Part shown: piece after piece, positions 1 through 5,348 of the stretch
Layout: the number at the start of each line of letters is the position of its first letter
Numbering within the stretch: the first letter of the stretch is position 1
Assembly: GCA_030038035.1 (NCBI GenBank)
Contig: JASHPP010000552.1
Span: 1 to 7,358 of the forward strand
Length of the DNA stretch: 7,358 nt
From: Trebonia sp.
Lineage (GTDB): Bacteria > Actinomycetota > Actinomycetes > Streptosporangiales > Streptosporangiaceae
Reading direction: 5' to 3'
The notes under the pieces: generated by a model
The model's input: the letters and a program-made list of their open reading frames with translations, nothing else
The model's database searches: none
What the model was told of the DNA's origin: nothing
Position numbers and translations under genes: made by a program

Positions 1-804
1 GCCGCGGTAGGCGCGCTGCTCGCGGTCGGCGTCGGCGGGCAGGGCGCGCCGCGGGCGGGCGTGGTCGGCGGCCTGACCACGCTGGCCGTCCGGCTGGCGG
101 CCGGGCGGCTGCCTGGCCCGCACCAGTCACCGTTCATCACCACCGCGCGGGTGGCCATGCTAGCCGCCGGGTTCGCCCTGCTTGGCGTGCTCTGCTGGGT
201 GCTCGTGATGGCCTTCGCCGACGCGATCGGCGCCAGGCGGCGGCAGCGGGAACTGCTCGCCCTGCTCGCGCACGGCGATCCCAAGGCGCCCGGCGCGCTC
301 GTGATCGACTACCCGGCGGCGGCCGCCTACTGCCTGCCGGGCATCCGGTCCAAGATCGTCGTCAGTGCCGGCACGCTGGACCTGCTCGCCCCCGCCGAGC
401 TTGCCGCCGTGCTCGCCCACGAACGAGCACACCTGCGCGCCAGGCACGATCTCGTGCTGATTCCGTTCACCTCGCTGCGCCGGGCCTTTCCCCGCTCTCG
501 GGTGGTCGCACAGGCGCGCCAGAGCGTGGCGCTGCTCGTGGAGATGATGGCCGACGACCGCGCGCTGCGGGTCCGCGGGCTGGTGGCCAGGCAGCTGGCA
601 ACCGCGCTGCTGCGGTTCGGCACCGCGGGAGCCGGATGCGCCCCGGCCGGAGCGCTCGCCGTGGCCGAAGGCGAGCTCACCGCGCGGGTCAACCGGCTGC
701 TGGCCCCGCCGCCGCCGCTGTCCCGTCCGGTGCAGGCCGCGATCGTGCTCGCCGCCGCCCTGCTGGCCGCCGCACCGGTCCTGCTGCTGGTCACCACTCC
801 GTGA
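1..804 (+). CDS. M56 family (BlaR1-like) membrane zinc metallopeptidase, 5' end outside window
   Basis: The frame is open from base 1, so the gene starts upstream; 267 C-terminal residues are visible. It carries a gluzincin motif, HERAH, at visible residues 140-144 (His140, Glu141, His144). A second acidic motif, E-M-M-A-D-D, starts at 181 and probably supplies the third zinc ligand. A hydrophobic segment at about 51-73 and another near the C-terminus (about 244-264) frame the soluble protease domain, as in M56 proteins. Family members of about 300 residues are common in actinobacteria and usually sit beside a BlaI/MecI-type repressor, which they cleave to relieve repression of stress or beta-lactam-response genes. 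Any such partner would lie to the left of the window, so this role is inferred. The GTG at 61 is only an internal codon. The gene converges with the DUF2516 gene. Confidence 0.88.
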   Translation, partial: AAVGALLAVGVGGQGAPRAGVVGGLTTLAVRLAAGRLPGPHQSPFITTARVAMLAAGFALLGVLCWVLVMAFADAIGARRRQRELLALLAHGDPKAPGALVIDYPAAAAYCLPGIRSKIVVSAGTLDLLAPAELAAVLAHERAHLRARHDLVLIPFTSLRRAFPRSRVVAQARQSVALLVEMMADDRALRVRGLVARQLATALLRFGTAGAGCAPAGALAVAEGELTARVNRLLAPPPPLSRPVQAAIVLAAALLAAAPVLLLVTTP

Positions 805-860
805 TCCATTAGCCCGAACGGACACGGCCGACTGCGGCGGCGGTCACTATCTGCGGCTGG

Positions 861-1208
861 TCACCATTGGCCGTACGGGCCCGTCCTGCTGTTACTGCCG
901 CGGCGGCGGAAGTCCCGCACCTTCGGGCGGACGTCGGCAAGGTAGATCGCGGCGGCCACGAACGCCGCCACGGACAGGATTCCGACGATGCCGCCGTAGA
1001 CGGCGGTGTACAGCCCGAGCACGAAGGCGACGCCGAGGATGATCAGCCAGATCACCTTCTTCAGCTTGCCTACCGCGACGAACGCCTGGGCCGGCCGGAT
1101 GATGGCGTCGACGAAGGCCCAGGCCTCCACGACGAACGCCGCCACCCCCAGCGCCACGAAGAAGTAAGTGAGCGGGGCGTACGCTCCGTTGCCCAAGATT
1201 CCGACCAC
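861..1208 (-). CDS. DUF2516 family small membrane protein
   Basis: A 115-residue protein with three hydrophobic segments (about residues 13-36, 49-68 and 71-90). The basic cytoplasmic-looking tail ends in G-P-Y-G-Q-W, resembling the G-P-Y-G-P-W type ending I recall for DUF2516 proteins. The function is unknown. The start is a GTG with only a weak purine stretch (AAGGTAG) upstream. It lies 19 bases after the stop of the XRE regulator and is probably cotranscribed and coupled to it. The pairing has precedent: in Mycobacterium tuberculosis (from memory) Rv0474 encodes a similar XRE regulator and Rv0476 a DUF2516 protein, with hbhA between them. No hbhA-like gene is present here. Confidence 0.88.
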   Translation of the reverse strand: MVGILGNGAYAPLTYFFVALGVAAFVVEAWAFVDAIIRPAQAFVAVGKLKKVIWLIILGVAFVLGLYTAVYGGIVGILSVAAFVAAAIYLADVRPKVRDFRRRGSNSRTGPYGQW

Positions 1209-1227
1209 GGGTCCACGCTACCTTGTC

Positions 1228-1641
1228 CTAGGCGGGGTCGGTGTCCTGTGCGGCGTCCTGTGCTGCCTCGGGATGGTCGCGGACCACCGAAATCACCTCG
1301 GCGGTGGGCGGCGTCGGCTTGCCCTCCCGGCGGAAGGACTCGTAGATCTCGATCAGGACCTGCTTCTGCCGTTCGGTGAGCGAGGGGTCGGTAAGCAGCG
1401 CCGAACGGACGCCGGAGTCGGCCGGACGGTCTTCGAGGATGCCGGCCTGCACGTAGAGCGCCTCCGCGGAAATCCGCAGTCCCTTGGCGATCTGCTGGAG
1501 GATGTCCGCGCTGGGCTTGCGCAGCCCGCGCTCGATCTGGCTGAGGTACGGGTTGGAGACGCCTGCGGCGTCGGCCAGCTGGCGCAGGGAGATCTTGGCC
1601 TGCTCGCGCTGCTGGCGGATGTAGTCACCGATTGTGCTCAT
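1228..1641 (-). CDS. XRE-family helix-turn-helix transcriptional regulator (Rv0474-like)
   Basis: A 137-residue protein with an N-terminal Cro/C1-type domain at about residues 6-66. The recognition helix is S-N-P-Y-L-S-Q-I-E-R at 29-38, followed by the usual G-L-R-K-P-S turn. A short C-terminal region (about 82-105, S-L-T-E-R-Q-K-Q-V-L) probably serves for dimerisation or effector sensing. The tail is acidic and disordered. It resembles M. tuberculosis Rv0474 and its relatives by memory. The effector cannot be read from the sequence. ATG at 1641 is chosen because no other start exists before an in-frame stop at 1684-1686, and because it sits exactly seven bases after a -10-like TATCAT, indicating a leaderless mRNA. 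Probably first gene of a two-gene operon with DUF2516, and probably autoregulated through the inverted repeat over its -35. Confidence 0.9.
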   Translation of the reverse strand: MSTIGDYIRQQREQAKISLRQLADAAGVSNPYLSQIERGLRKPSADILQQIAKGLRISAEALYVQAGILEDRPADSGVRSALLTDPSLTERQKQVLIEIYESFRREGKPTPPTAEVISVVRDHPEAAQDAAQDTDPA

Positions 1642-1647
1642 GTCCCC

Positions 1648-1676
1648 ATGATAACCCTCCTGCTTGCAAATGCAAA
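1648..1676 (-). promoter_or_regulatory. Promoter of the XRE regulator, leaderless
   Basis: On the minus strand, TTTGCA (1676-1671, four of six matches to TTGACA) is separated by exactly 17 bases from TATCAT (1653-1648, fits TAnnnT). Six bases (GGGGAC) lie between the -10 and the ATG, so the A of the start codon would be at +1. The AGGAGGG at 1661-1655 lies in the spacer, 13 bases from the ATG, so it is probably not used as a ribosome binding site. Predicted from sequence only. Confidence 0.6.
1664..1675. promoter_or_regulatory. Probable autoregulatory operator, perfect inverted repeat
   Basis: TTGCA-AA-TGCAA is a perfect 5-bp inverted repeat with a 2-bp spacer, in an A/T-rich island unusual for this GC-rich window. 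It covers most of the -35 element of the XRE regulator. Small XRE dimers bind sites of this size, and binding here would block RNA polymerase, so negative autoregulation is the natural inference. A second palindrome, CTAGCTAG (1680-1687), lies just upstream of the -35 and may be an accessory site. Confidence 0.55.
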
Positions 1677-1815
1677 TCCCTAGCTAGCAAGACGGGCGGC
1701 GTGCCGGCGAGCCCGCCGATGGGTCCGATTCGCCCCGGCTGATCGCGATTGCCCGGTCGGCCCGGCCGCGGCCGCCACGGACCCGGTCTGGCGCTGGTTC
1801 CCCCGCCGCCAGCCC

Positions 1816-1844
1816 TGTTGTCGCGGTGGCCCCCACCGGCAACA
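1816..1844 (-). terminator. Terminator-like hairpin after the BKACE gene
   Basis: Inner stem CGGTGG (1824-1829) / CCACCG (1833-1838) with a 3-base loop, extended after a small asymmetric internal loop by TGTTG (1816-1820) / CAACA (1840-1844). It lies about 26-54 bases beyond the minus-strand BKACE stop and before the regulator promoter. No U-tract follows, which is common for actinobacterial terminators. Confidence 0.45.
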
Positions 1845-1854
1845 ACGGCGCGCA

Positions 1855-1882
1855 CCCGCCGGCGGCCGGCTACGCCGGCGGG
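1855..1882 (-). terminator. GC hairpin overlapping the BKACE stop codon
   Basis: A perfect 10-bp stem, CCCGCCGGCG (1855-1864) / CGCCGGCGGG (1873-1882), with an 8-base loop that contains the TAG stop of the BKACE gene. With the hairpin at 1816-1844 it forms a tandem pair that could end transcription or protect the mRNA 3' end before the regulator unit. Confidence 0.45.
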
Positions 1883-2697
1883 CCGATGCCGAGGAATTCG
1901 CGTGCCTGCGCCGGGGTCATCGGGGGGCGCTGTGCGAGGCTGGCGAGGTCCGCGGCGCGCTGCACCAGCTCCGCGTTGCCGGTGACCGGACGGCCGCGGG
2001 AGTAGGTGAGCGTGTCTTCCATGCCGACTCGCAGGTGGCCGCCGGCCGACAGCGCGCCGAACAGCACCGGCAGCGTCGTCCTGCCGATCCCGGTGGCCGA
2101 CCACGTGGCGCCGTTCGGCAGCGCCTGCACCGCGGCTACCAGCGTGGCGGCGTCGCCCGGCATGCCGCCAGGAACGCCCATCACCAGGTCGCAGTGCACG
2201 TGCCCGCCGGCCGGCGGGCCGAACTCGCCGAGCAGCCGGTGCAGCGCGGCGATGTGCCCGAAGTCGAAGAGCTCGAACTCGGGCACCACTGAGCGCTCCT
2301 TGGTCAGCAGGTACAGGTCCTTGACGAATCCCCAGGGGTTGGCGAACACGTCGTCGCCGAAATTCACCGTCCCGCAGGTCAGCGAGCAGGCGTCAGGCGC
2401 CGCGTCGAGCACGGCCAGCCGCGCGTCGAAGCCGTCGGTGACCGCGCCGCCGGTGGACAGCTGGACGACCAGGTCGGTCGCGGCCCGCAGCGCGGCTACC
2501 GTGTCCTTGAGGCGGCCGACGTCGAGGGTTGGCTTGGCGTCGTCGTCCCTGATGTGCACGTGGATGACGGCCGCGCCCGCCCGCCGGCACTGCGCCGCCG
2601 TTTCTGTCAGCTCATCGAGCGTCACCGGAAGGGCGGGGACCCGCCCCTTGTCGGCTTCGGCGCCGGTGGCGGCGACGGTGATCAGCGTGCCTGTCAT
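1870..2697 (-). CDS. BKACE family (DUF849) beta-keto acid cleavage enzyme, Kce-like
   Basis: A 275-residue TIM-barrel protein. The family condenses a beta-keto acid with acetyl-CoA to give acetoacetate and a new CoA ester; the founding member, Kce, acts on 3-keto-5-aminohexanoate in lysine fermentation. Visible active-site features are zinc ligands H46 and H48 in I-H-V-H-I-R, E14, Q-L-S-T-G-G at 79-84, P-E-F-E at 139-142, H-V-H at 166-168, and G-G-H-L-R-V-G-M-E-D at 219-228 giving R223, the third metal ligand E227, and D228. H46 and H48 have the same numbers I recall for Kce, so the alignment is nearly ungapped. The true substrate is not predictable. The start is ATG 2697, with GGGAGG nine bases upstream; the longer reading from 2838 adds low-complexity sequence inside the upstream gene. 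It lies 64 bases after the epimerase-like gene, probably in one operon. Confidence 0.92.
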   Translation of the reverse strand: MTGTLITVAATGAEADKGRVPALPVTLDELTETAAQCRRAGAAVIHVHIRDDDAKPTLDVGRLKDTVAALRAATDLVVQLSTGGAVTDGFDARLAVLDAAPDACSLTCGTVNFGDDVFANPWGFVKDLYLLTKERSVVPEFELFDFGHIAALHRLLGEFGPPAGGHVHCDLVMGVPGGMPGDAATLVAAVQALPNGATWSATGIGRTTLPVLFGALSAGGHLRVGMEDTLTYSRGRPVTGNAELVQRAADLASLAQRPPMTPAQAREFLGIGPPA

Positions 2698-2714
2698 GGT
2701 TTTCTGCCTCCCGT

Positions 2715-2746
2715 TCCGTGCCTCCGTGCCTCCGTGCCGCCGTGCT
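2715..2746. repeat. Four tandem copies of an 8-bp unit
   Basis: TCCGTGCC occurs three times head to tail (2715-2738), followed by the variant GCCGTGCT (2739-2746). The array fills half of the 64-base gap between the epimerase-like stop and the BKACE ribosome binding site. On the transcript it reads as GGCACGGA repeats. Likely produced by replication slippage; copy number would alter the operon spacer. Confidence 0.8.
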
Positions 2747-2761
2747 CCGCCGGGCGGCGTC

Positions 2762-3577
2762 TCACACGGCCGGGACCGAGGCCAGGTGGTCCCTGGCGAA
2801 CGCCAGCGTCTCCGCCAGGTCCGCGAGCCGGTCGTCAACGGTCGCCGCGCGGCGGGTGTTCACCTCGGCGACCACCATGCCCCGATATCCGGTCGCCGCG
2901 ATCCCGCGCAGCAGTTCGGCGCAGGGCTGCCTGCCGCGGCCTGGCACCAGGTGCTCGTCGGGCACCGGGCCTACGGGCAGGCCGCTGCCGTCGGCCAGAT
3001 GGACGTGCGCCAGCCTGGTCCCGAGGGTATTCGCCATCACGATCGCGTCCGACCCCGAGGCCGCCGTGTGCGACAAGTCGAGCGTGACGTACGGGACGTC
3101 AAGGCCGGTGGGGTCCCAGTGCGGCGCATACCCGGAGACTTCGCTGGCGCCCGCCCGGATCGGGAACATGTTCTCCACGGCGAAGATCACGTTGGTCTCA
3201 TCCGCGATCTTCGCCAGCCCCCGCTCGAACCCGCGCGCGTACTCCCGCTGCCAGCGGAACGGGGGGTGCAACACGACGACCTTCGCGCCGAGCCGCTCGG
3301 CGAGCTCCTTGGCCCGCAGCAGCTTGCCCCACGGCTCCCTGCCCCACACGAGCTGGGTGAGCAGCAGGCTCGGCGTGTGGATGGCGAGCACCGGCACCTG
3401 GTGGTAGTCGACAAGCCTCGCCAGCGCGTCGCCGCTCTGGCTGACCGGGTCGCCGTACACCATGATCTCGATGCCGTCGTAACCGAGGCGAGCGGCTTCC
3501 GCGAAGGCATCGGGGGTGCGTTCGGGGTAGACAGACGAGGTGGACAGCGCGACGGGAATCGCGGGTAGCTCGGTCAC
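2762..3577 (-). CDS. Sugar phosphate isomerase/epimerase-fold TIM-barrel protein (Rv0498-like)
   Basis: A 271-residue protein of the xylose-isomerase-like / AP endonuclease family 2 barrel. Metal-ligand candidates occur in the expected order: E135 in V-E-N, D167 and H170 in L-D-L-S-H, H191/H193 in H-V-H-L-A-D, and E238 in V-A-E-V-N. Also present are L-S-T-S-S-V-Y-P near the start, [11 protein letters not shown] at 101-111, and D-G-S-G-L-P with E-H-L-V-P-G-R-G at 196-215. These closely match what I remember of M. tuberculosis Rv0498, whose reaction is not established to my knowledge. GTG 3577 is preceded by GGGAGGAG five bases upstream, the best ribosome binding site in the window. First gene of a likely operon with BKACE, divergent from radA. 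An isomerase or epimerase reaction is inferred from fold only. Confidence 0.9.
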   Translation of the reverse strand: MTELPAIPVALSTSSVYPERTPDAFAEAARLGYDGIEIMVYGDPVSQSGDALARLVDYHQVPVLAIHTPSLLLTQLVWGREPWGKLLRAKELAERLGAKVVVLHPPFRWQREYARGFERGLAKIADETNVIFAVENMFPIRAGASEVSGYAPHWDPTGLDVPYVTLDLSHTAASGSDAIVMANTLGTRLAHVHLADGSGLPVGPVPDEHLVPGRGRQPCAELLRGIAATGYRGMVVAEVNTRRAATVDDRLADLAETLAFARDHLASVPAV

Positions 3578-3611
3578 CGCTTCTCCTCCCGCCGTGCTGT
3601 TGCCACAACCC

Positions 3612-3617
3612 AGCTTA
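3612..3617 (-). promoter_or_regulatory. Possible -10 element for the epimerase/BKACE operon
   Basis: On the minus strand TAAGCT fits TAnnnT and would start transcription near 3605, giving a leader of about 28 bases that holds the GGGAGGAG ribosome binding site. No convincing -35 is found at 16-18 bases; CTGACA lies 20 bases upstream. Weak, but it is the only candidate in the 88-bp divergent gap. Confidence 0.3.
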
Positions 3618-3636
3618 TGCGCGCGGCGCGGCCCGA

Positions 3637-3659
3637 ATGTCAGGGACCGCCGCTATGGT
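3637..3659 (+). promoter_or_regulatory. DNA-damage (RecA-NDp / PafBC-type) promoter of radA, leaderless
   Basis: The consensus I recall for RecA-independent damage-inducible promoters of mycobacteria is tTGTCRgtg-N8-TAnnnT. Here ATGTCAGGG (3637-3645) is followed by exactly eight bases (3646-3653) and TATGGT (3654-3659). The TGTCA core and -10 match fully; the mismatches are at weakly conserved positions one and eight. The A of the radA ATG (3666) is seven bases after the last T of the -10, so the mRNA is probably leaderless. M. tuberculosis radA is, from memory, among the genes carrying this motif. Confidence 0.75.
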
Positions 3660-3665
3660 GCCAGC

Positions 3666-5111
3666 ATGGCCAAGTCAACGGCAGGATTCCGCTGCGCCGA
3701 GTGCGGCTGGCAGACGCCGAAGTGGACCGGGCGATGCGGTGAGTGCCAGGCGTGGGGGACGGTCGAGGAGACGGCCGTGCCGCGGCTGGTGCGCGCGGGC
3801 ATCCGGCCGGCGGGCCACGCAGGCTCCTGGGCGCTCGGCCGCGGCGCCACCGGCGCCCCAGGGGCCCCAGGCGCCCCTGGCGGGCGGCTGGGCGGCGGCC
3901 CCGCGAGCACGGCGGCGATGCCGATCGGCAAGGTCGACGCGGCGCAGGCGAGCGCCCGGCCAACCGGCCTGGACGAGCTGGACCGGGTCCTTGGCGGCGG
4001 CCTAGTTCCAGGCGCGGTGCTGCTGCTGGCCGGCGAGCCCGGCGTCGGGAAGTCGACCCTGCTGCTTGAGGCCGGCGCCCTGCTGGCCGCGGCGGGACCG
4101 GTGCTCTACGTCACTGGCGAGGAGTCGGCCGCGCAGGTCCGGCTCCGCGCGGACCGGATCGGCGCGGTGCACGACAACCTGTACCTCGCCGCGGAAACGG
4201 ACCTGGATGCCATCATCGCCCACGTCGGAAACGTGCGGCCTCGGCTGCTGATCATCGACTCGGTGCAGACGATCGCGGCCGCCGACGTCGACGGCGTCCC
4301 CGGCGGCGTCACCCAGGTGCGCGAGGTCGCCGCGGTGCTGACCGCGGTGGCCAAGGACCAGGCGATGGCCACGATCCTGGTCGGCCATGTGACCAAGGAC
4401 GGCTCGGTGGCGGGGCCGCGCACCCTTGAGCACATCGTCGACGTGGTGCTGCACTTCGAGGGCGACCGGCACTCGCGGCTGCGGATGGTGCGGGCGGTCA
4501 AGAACAGGTACGGCCCGACCGACGAGGTCGGCTGCTTTGACCTCGGCGAGTACGGCCTGATCGGGCTCGCCGACCCCAGCGGGCTGTTCCTGTCCCGCCA
4601 CAGTGAGCCGGTACCTGGAACCTGCGTCACCGTGACCCTGGAGGGCCGCCGCCCGCTCCTCGCCGAAGTGCAGGCGCTGGTCACCGCGTCCGCGCTCGAC
4701 GTGCCGCGCAGGGTCACGTCCGGGCTCGATGCCTCCCGTGTCGGCATGGTGCTCGCGGTGCTGCAGCGCCGCACCGAATTGAAGCTCGCCAGGACCGACG
4801 TCTACGCCGCGACAGTCGGCGGGGTCCGGCTCACCGAGCCTTCCGTTGACCTGGCTGTGGCGCTGGCGCTGGCCAGCTCGACTGCCAACCTCGCGGTGCC
4901 GCAGGGCGTGGTCGCGGTCGGCGAGGTCGGCCTGGCCGGTGAGGTGCGCAACGTCGCGGGCGTGCCGCGGCGGCTCACCGAGGCGGAGCGGATGGGCTAC
5001 CGCAGGGCGATCGTGCCCGCGGGCTCGGCCGACGTCCAGGGCGGCGGAACCATGGAGGTCATCGAAGTGGACGATATCCGTGCGGCGCTGACAGCCGCCC
5101 TCCGCGGCTGA
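3666..5111 (+). CDS. radA: DNA repair protein RadA (Sms)
   Basis: A 481-residue RadA, a RecA-like ATPase that promotes branch migration and processing of recombination intermediates. The N-terminal zinc finger has C10, C13, C24 and C27. The ATPase core begins near 98, with Walker A G-E-P-G-V-G-K-S-T at 123-131 and a hydrophobic Walker B strand (L-L-I-I-D-S). The RadA-specific K-N-R-Y-G motif is at 279-283. The C-terminal Lon-protease-like domain contains G-E-V-G-L-A-G-E-V-R at 419-428. ATG 3666 is chosen because it directly precedes the zinc finger; upstream in-frame sequence is not RadA-like. No Shine-Dalgarno is present, in keeping with leaderless expression from the damage-type promoter. 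The linker between zinc finger and ATPase (about 44-95) is unusually rich in Gly, Ala and Pro, with three G-A-P triplets. disA, the usual downstream neighbour, is absent. Confidence 0.97.
   Translation: MAKSTAGFRCAECGWQTPKWTGRCGECQAWGTVEETAVPRLVRAGIRPAGHAGSWALGRGATGAPGAPGAPGGRLGGGPASTAAMPIGKVDAAQASARPTGLDELDRVLGGGLVPGAVLLLAGEPGVGKSTLLLEAGALLAAAGPVLYVTGEESAAQVRLRADRIGAVHDNLYLAAETDLDAIIAHVGNVRPRLLIIDSVQTIAAADVDGVPGGVTQVREVAAVLTAVAKDQAMATILVGHVTKDGSVAGPRTLEHIVDVVLHFEGDRHSRLRMVRAVKNRYGPTDEVGCFDLGEYGLIGLADPSGLFLSRHSEPVPGTCVTVTLEGRRPLLAEVQALVTASALDVPRRVTSGLDASRVGMVLAVLQRRTELKLARTDVYAATVGGVRLTEPSVDLAVALALASSTANLAVPQGVVAVGEVGLAGEVRNVAGVPRRLTEAERMGYRRAIVPAGSADVQGGGTMEVIEVDDIRAALTAALRG
3852..3878 (+). 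repeat. Three 9-bp units encoding a Gly-Ala-Pro repeat in RadA
   Basis: GGCGCCCCA, GGGGCCCCA and GGCGCCCCT are consecutive 9-bp units encoding (Gly-Ala-Pro)x3, RadA residues 63-71. The same DNA forms an 8-bp inverted repeat, CCAGGGGC (3858-3865) / GCCCCTGG (3873-3880), with a 7-base loop. Probably a slippage expansion in a flexible linker. Confidence 0.75.
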
Positions 5112-5147
5112 GGGCCCCCGCCGCCGATGTCACCGGGCACGGGCGGA

Positions 5148-5178
5148 GCTGGCAGCGCAGGAGCTTAACGCTGCTGGC
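5148..5178 (+). terminator. Probable radA terminator hairpin
   Basis: GCTGGCAGCG (5148-5157) pairs with CGCTGCTGGC (5169-5178) over 10 bp, two of them G-U, around an 11-base loop. It starts 37 bases after the radA stop. No U-tract follows. Confidence 0.5.
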
Positions 5179-5335
5179 CGGGCTGGACTGGCCCGCGCTC
5201 ATGGCGATCGCCTCGAACGTACCCCAGACGCCGGAGGCGAGCGGGCCCGCGCAGCCGGCCTCGCCTACCGCGCGACTCCAGGAGATGACCACGAGCCGCG
5301 GCACGCAGCCCGGCAGCGGCGTCCGACTCGCCGGG

Positions 5336-5341
5336 GATAAT
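5336..5341 (+). promoter_or_regulatory. Candidate -10 element of mutY
   Basis: GATAAT matches TATAAT at five of six positions and stands out in GC-rich surroundings. Seven bases follow before ATG 5349, so transcription would begin at or one base before that ATG. The alternative ATG at 5340 overlaps the element. No convincing -35 is visible. Confidence 0.45.
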
Positions 5342-5348
5342 GCCTGGC

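Larger units (their letters stand above)
5112..5348. other. radA-mutY intergenic region, no gene seen
   Basis: 237 bases follow the radA stop. Short open frames exist on both strands (one minus-strand frame spans 5059-5430), but none has a family signature or good start, and all overlap real genes. No trace of DisA, the protein usually encoded here, could be read. The region holds a terminator-like hairpin (5148-5178), a lone GCGATCGC palindrome (5204-5211) and the mutY promoter candidate at its right end. Confidence 0.6.

Noticed and set aside
61..63. GTG 61 as the start of the M56 peptidase
   Set aside because: The same frame is open to base 1 with compatible sequence, and the N-terminal membrane segments of the family would be missing; the gene simply starts left of the window.
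1655..1661. AGGAGGG (minus strand) as the ribosome binding site of the XRE regulator
   Set aside because: It is 13 bases from the only usable ATG, too far for normal use, and lies between the predicted -35 and -10, so it would not be in the mRNA if transcription starts at the ATG.
2698..2838. Longer N-terminus for the BKACE gene from a start at 2838
   Set aside because: The added 47 residues are Arg/Thr/Gly-rich, cross the tandem repeats and overlap the end of the epimerase-like gene. ATG 2697 has a good ribosome binding site, and its numbering places the zinc-binding His pair at 46 and 48 as in Kce.
2006..3568. 520-codon plus-strand open frame opposite the epimerase and BKACE genes
   Set aside because: Antisense to two well-recognised enzymes; composition is Ser/Ala/Arg-rich without any motif, typical of the mirror frame of GC-rich genes.
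4002..4774. Minus-strand open frames of about 200 codons inside radA
   Set aside because: Fully antisense to the conserved RadA ATPase and Lon-like domains, with no motif or ribosome binding site.
5213..5218. TCGAAC as half of a LexA SOS box upstream of mutY
   Set aside because: The partner half GTTCGA is absent at the required four-base spacing.
5319..5341. Damage-type (PafBC) motif upstream of mutY
   Set aside because: Only the GTC core falls in register before GATAAT; the T before it and the purine after it do not match, so the similarity is probably chance.
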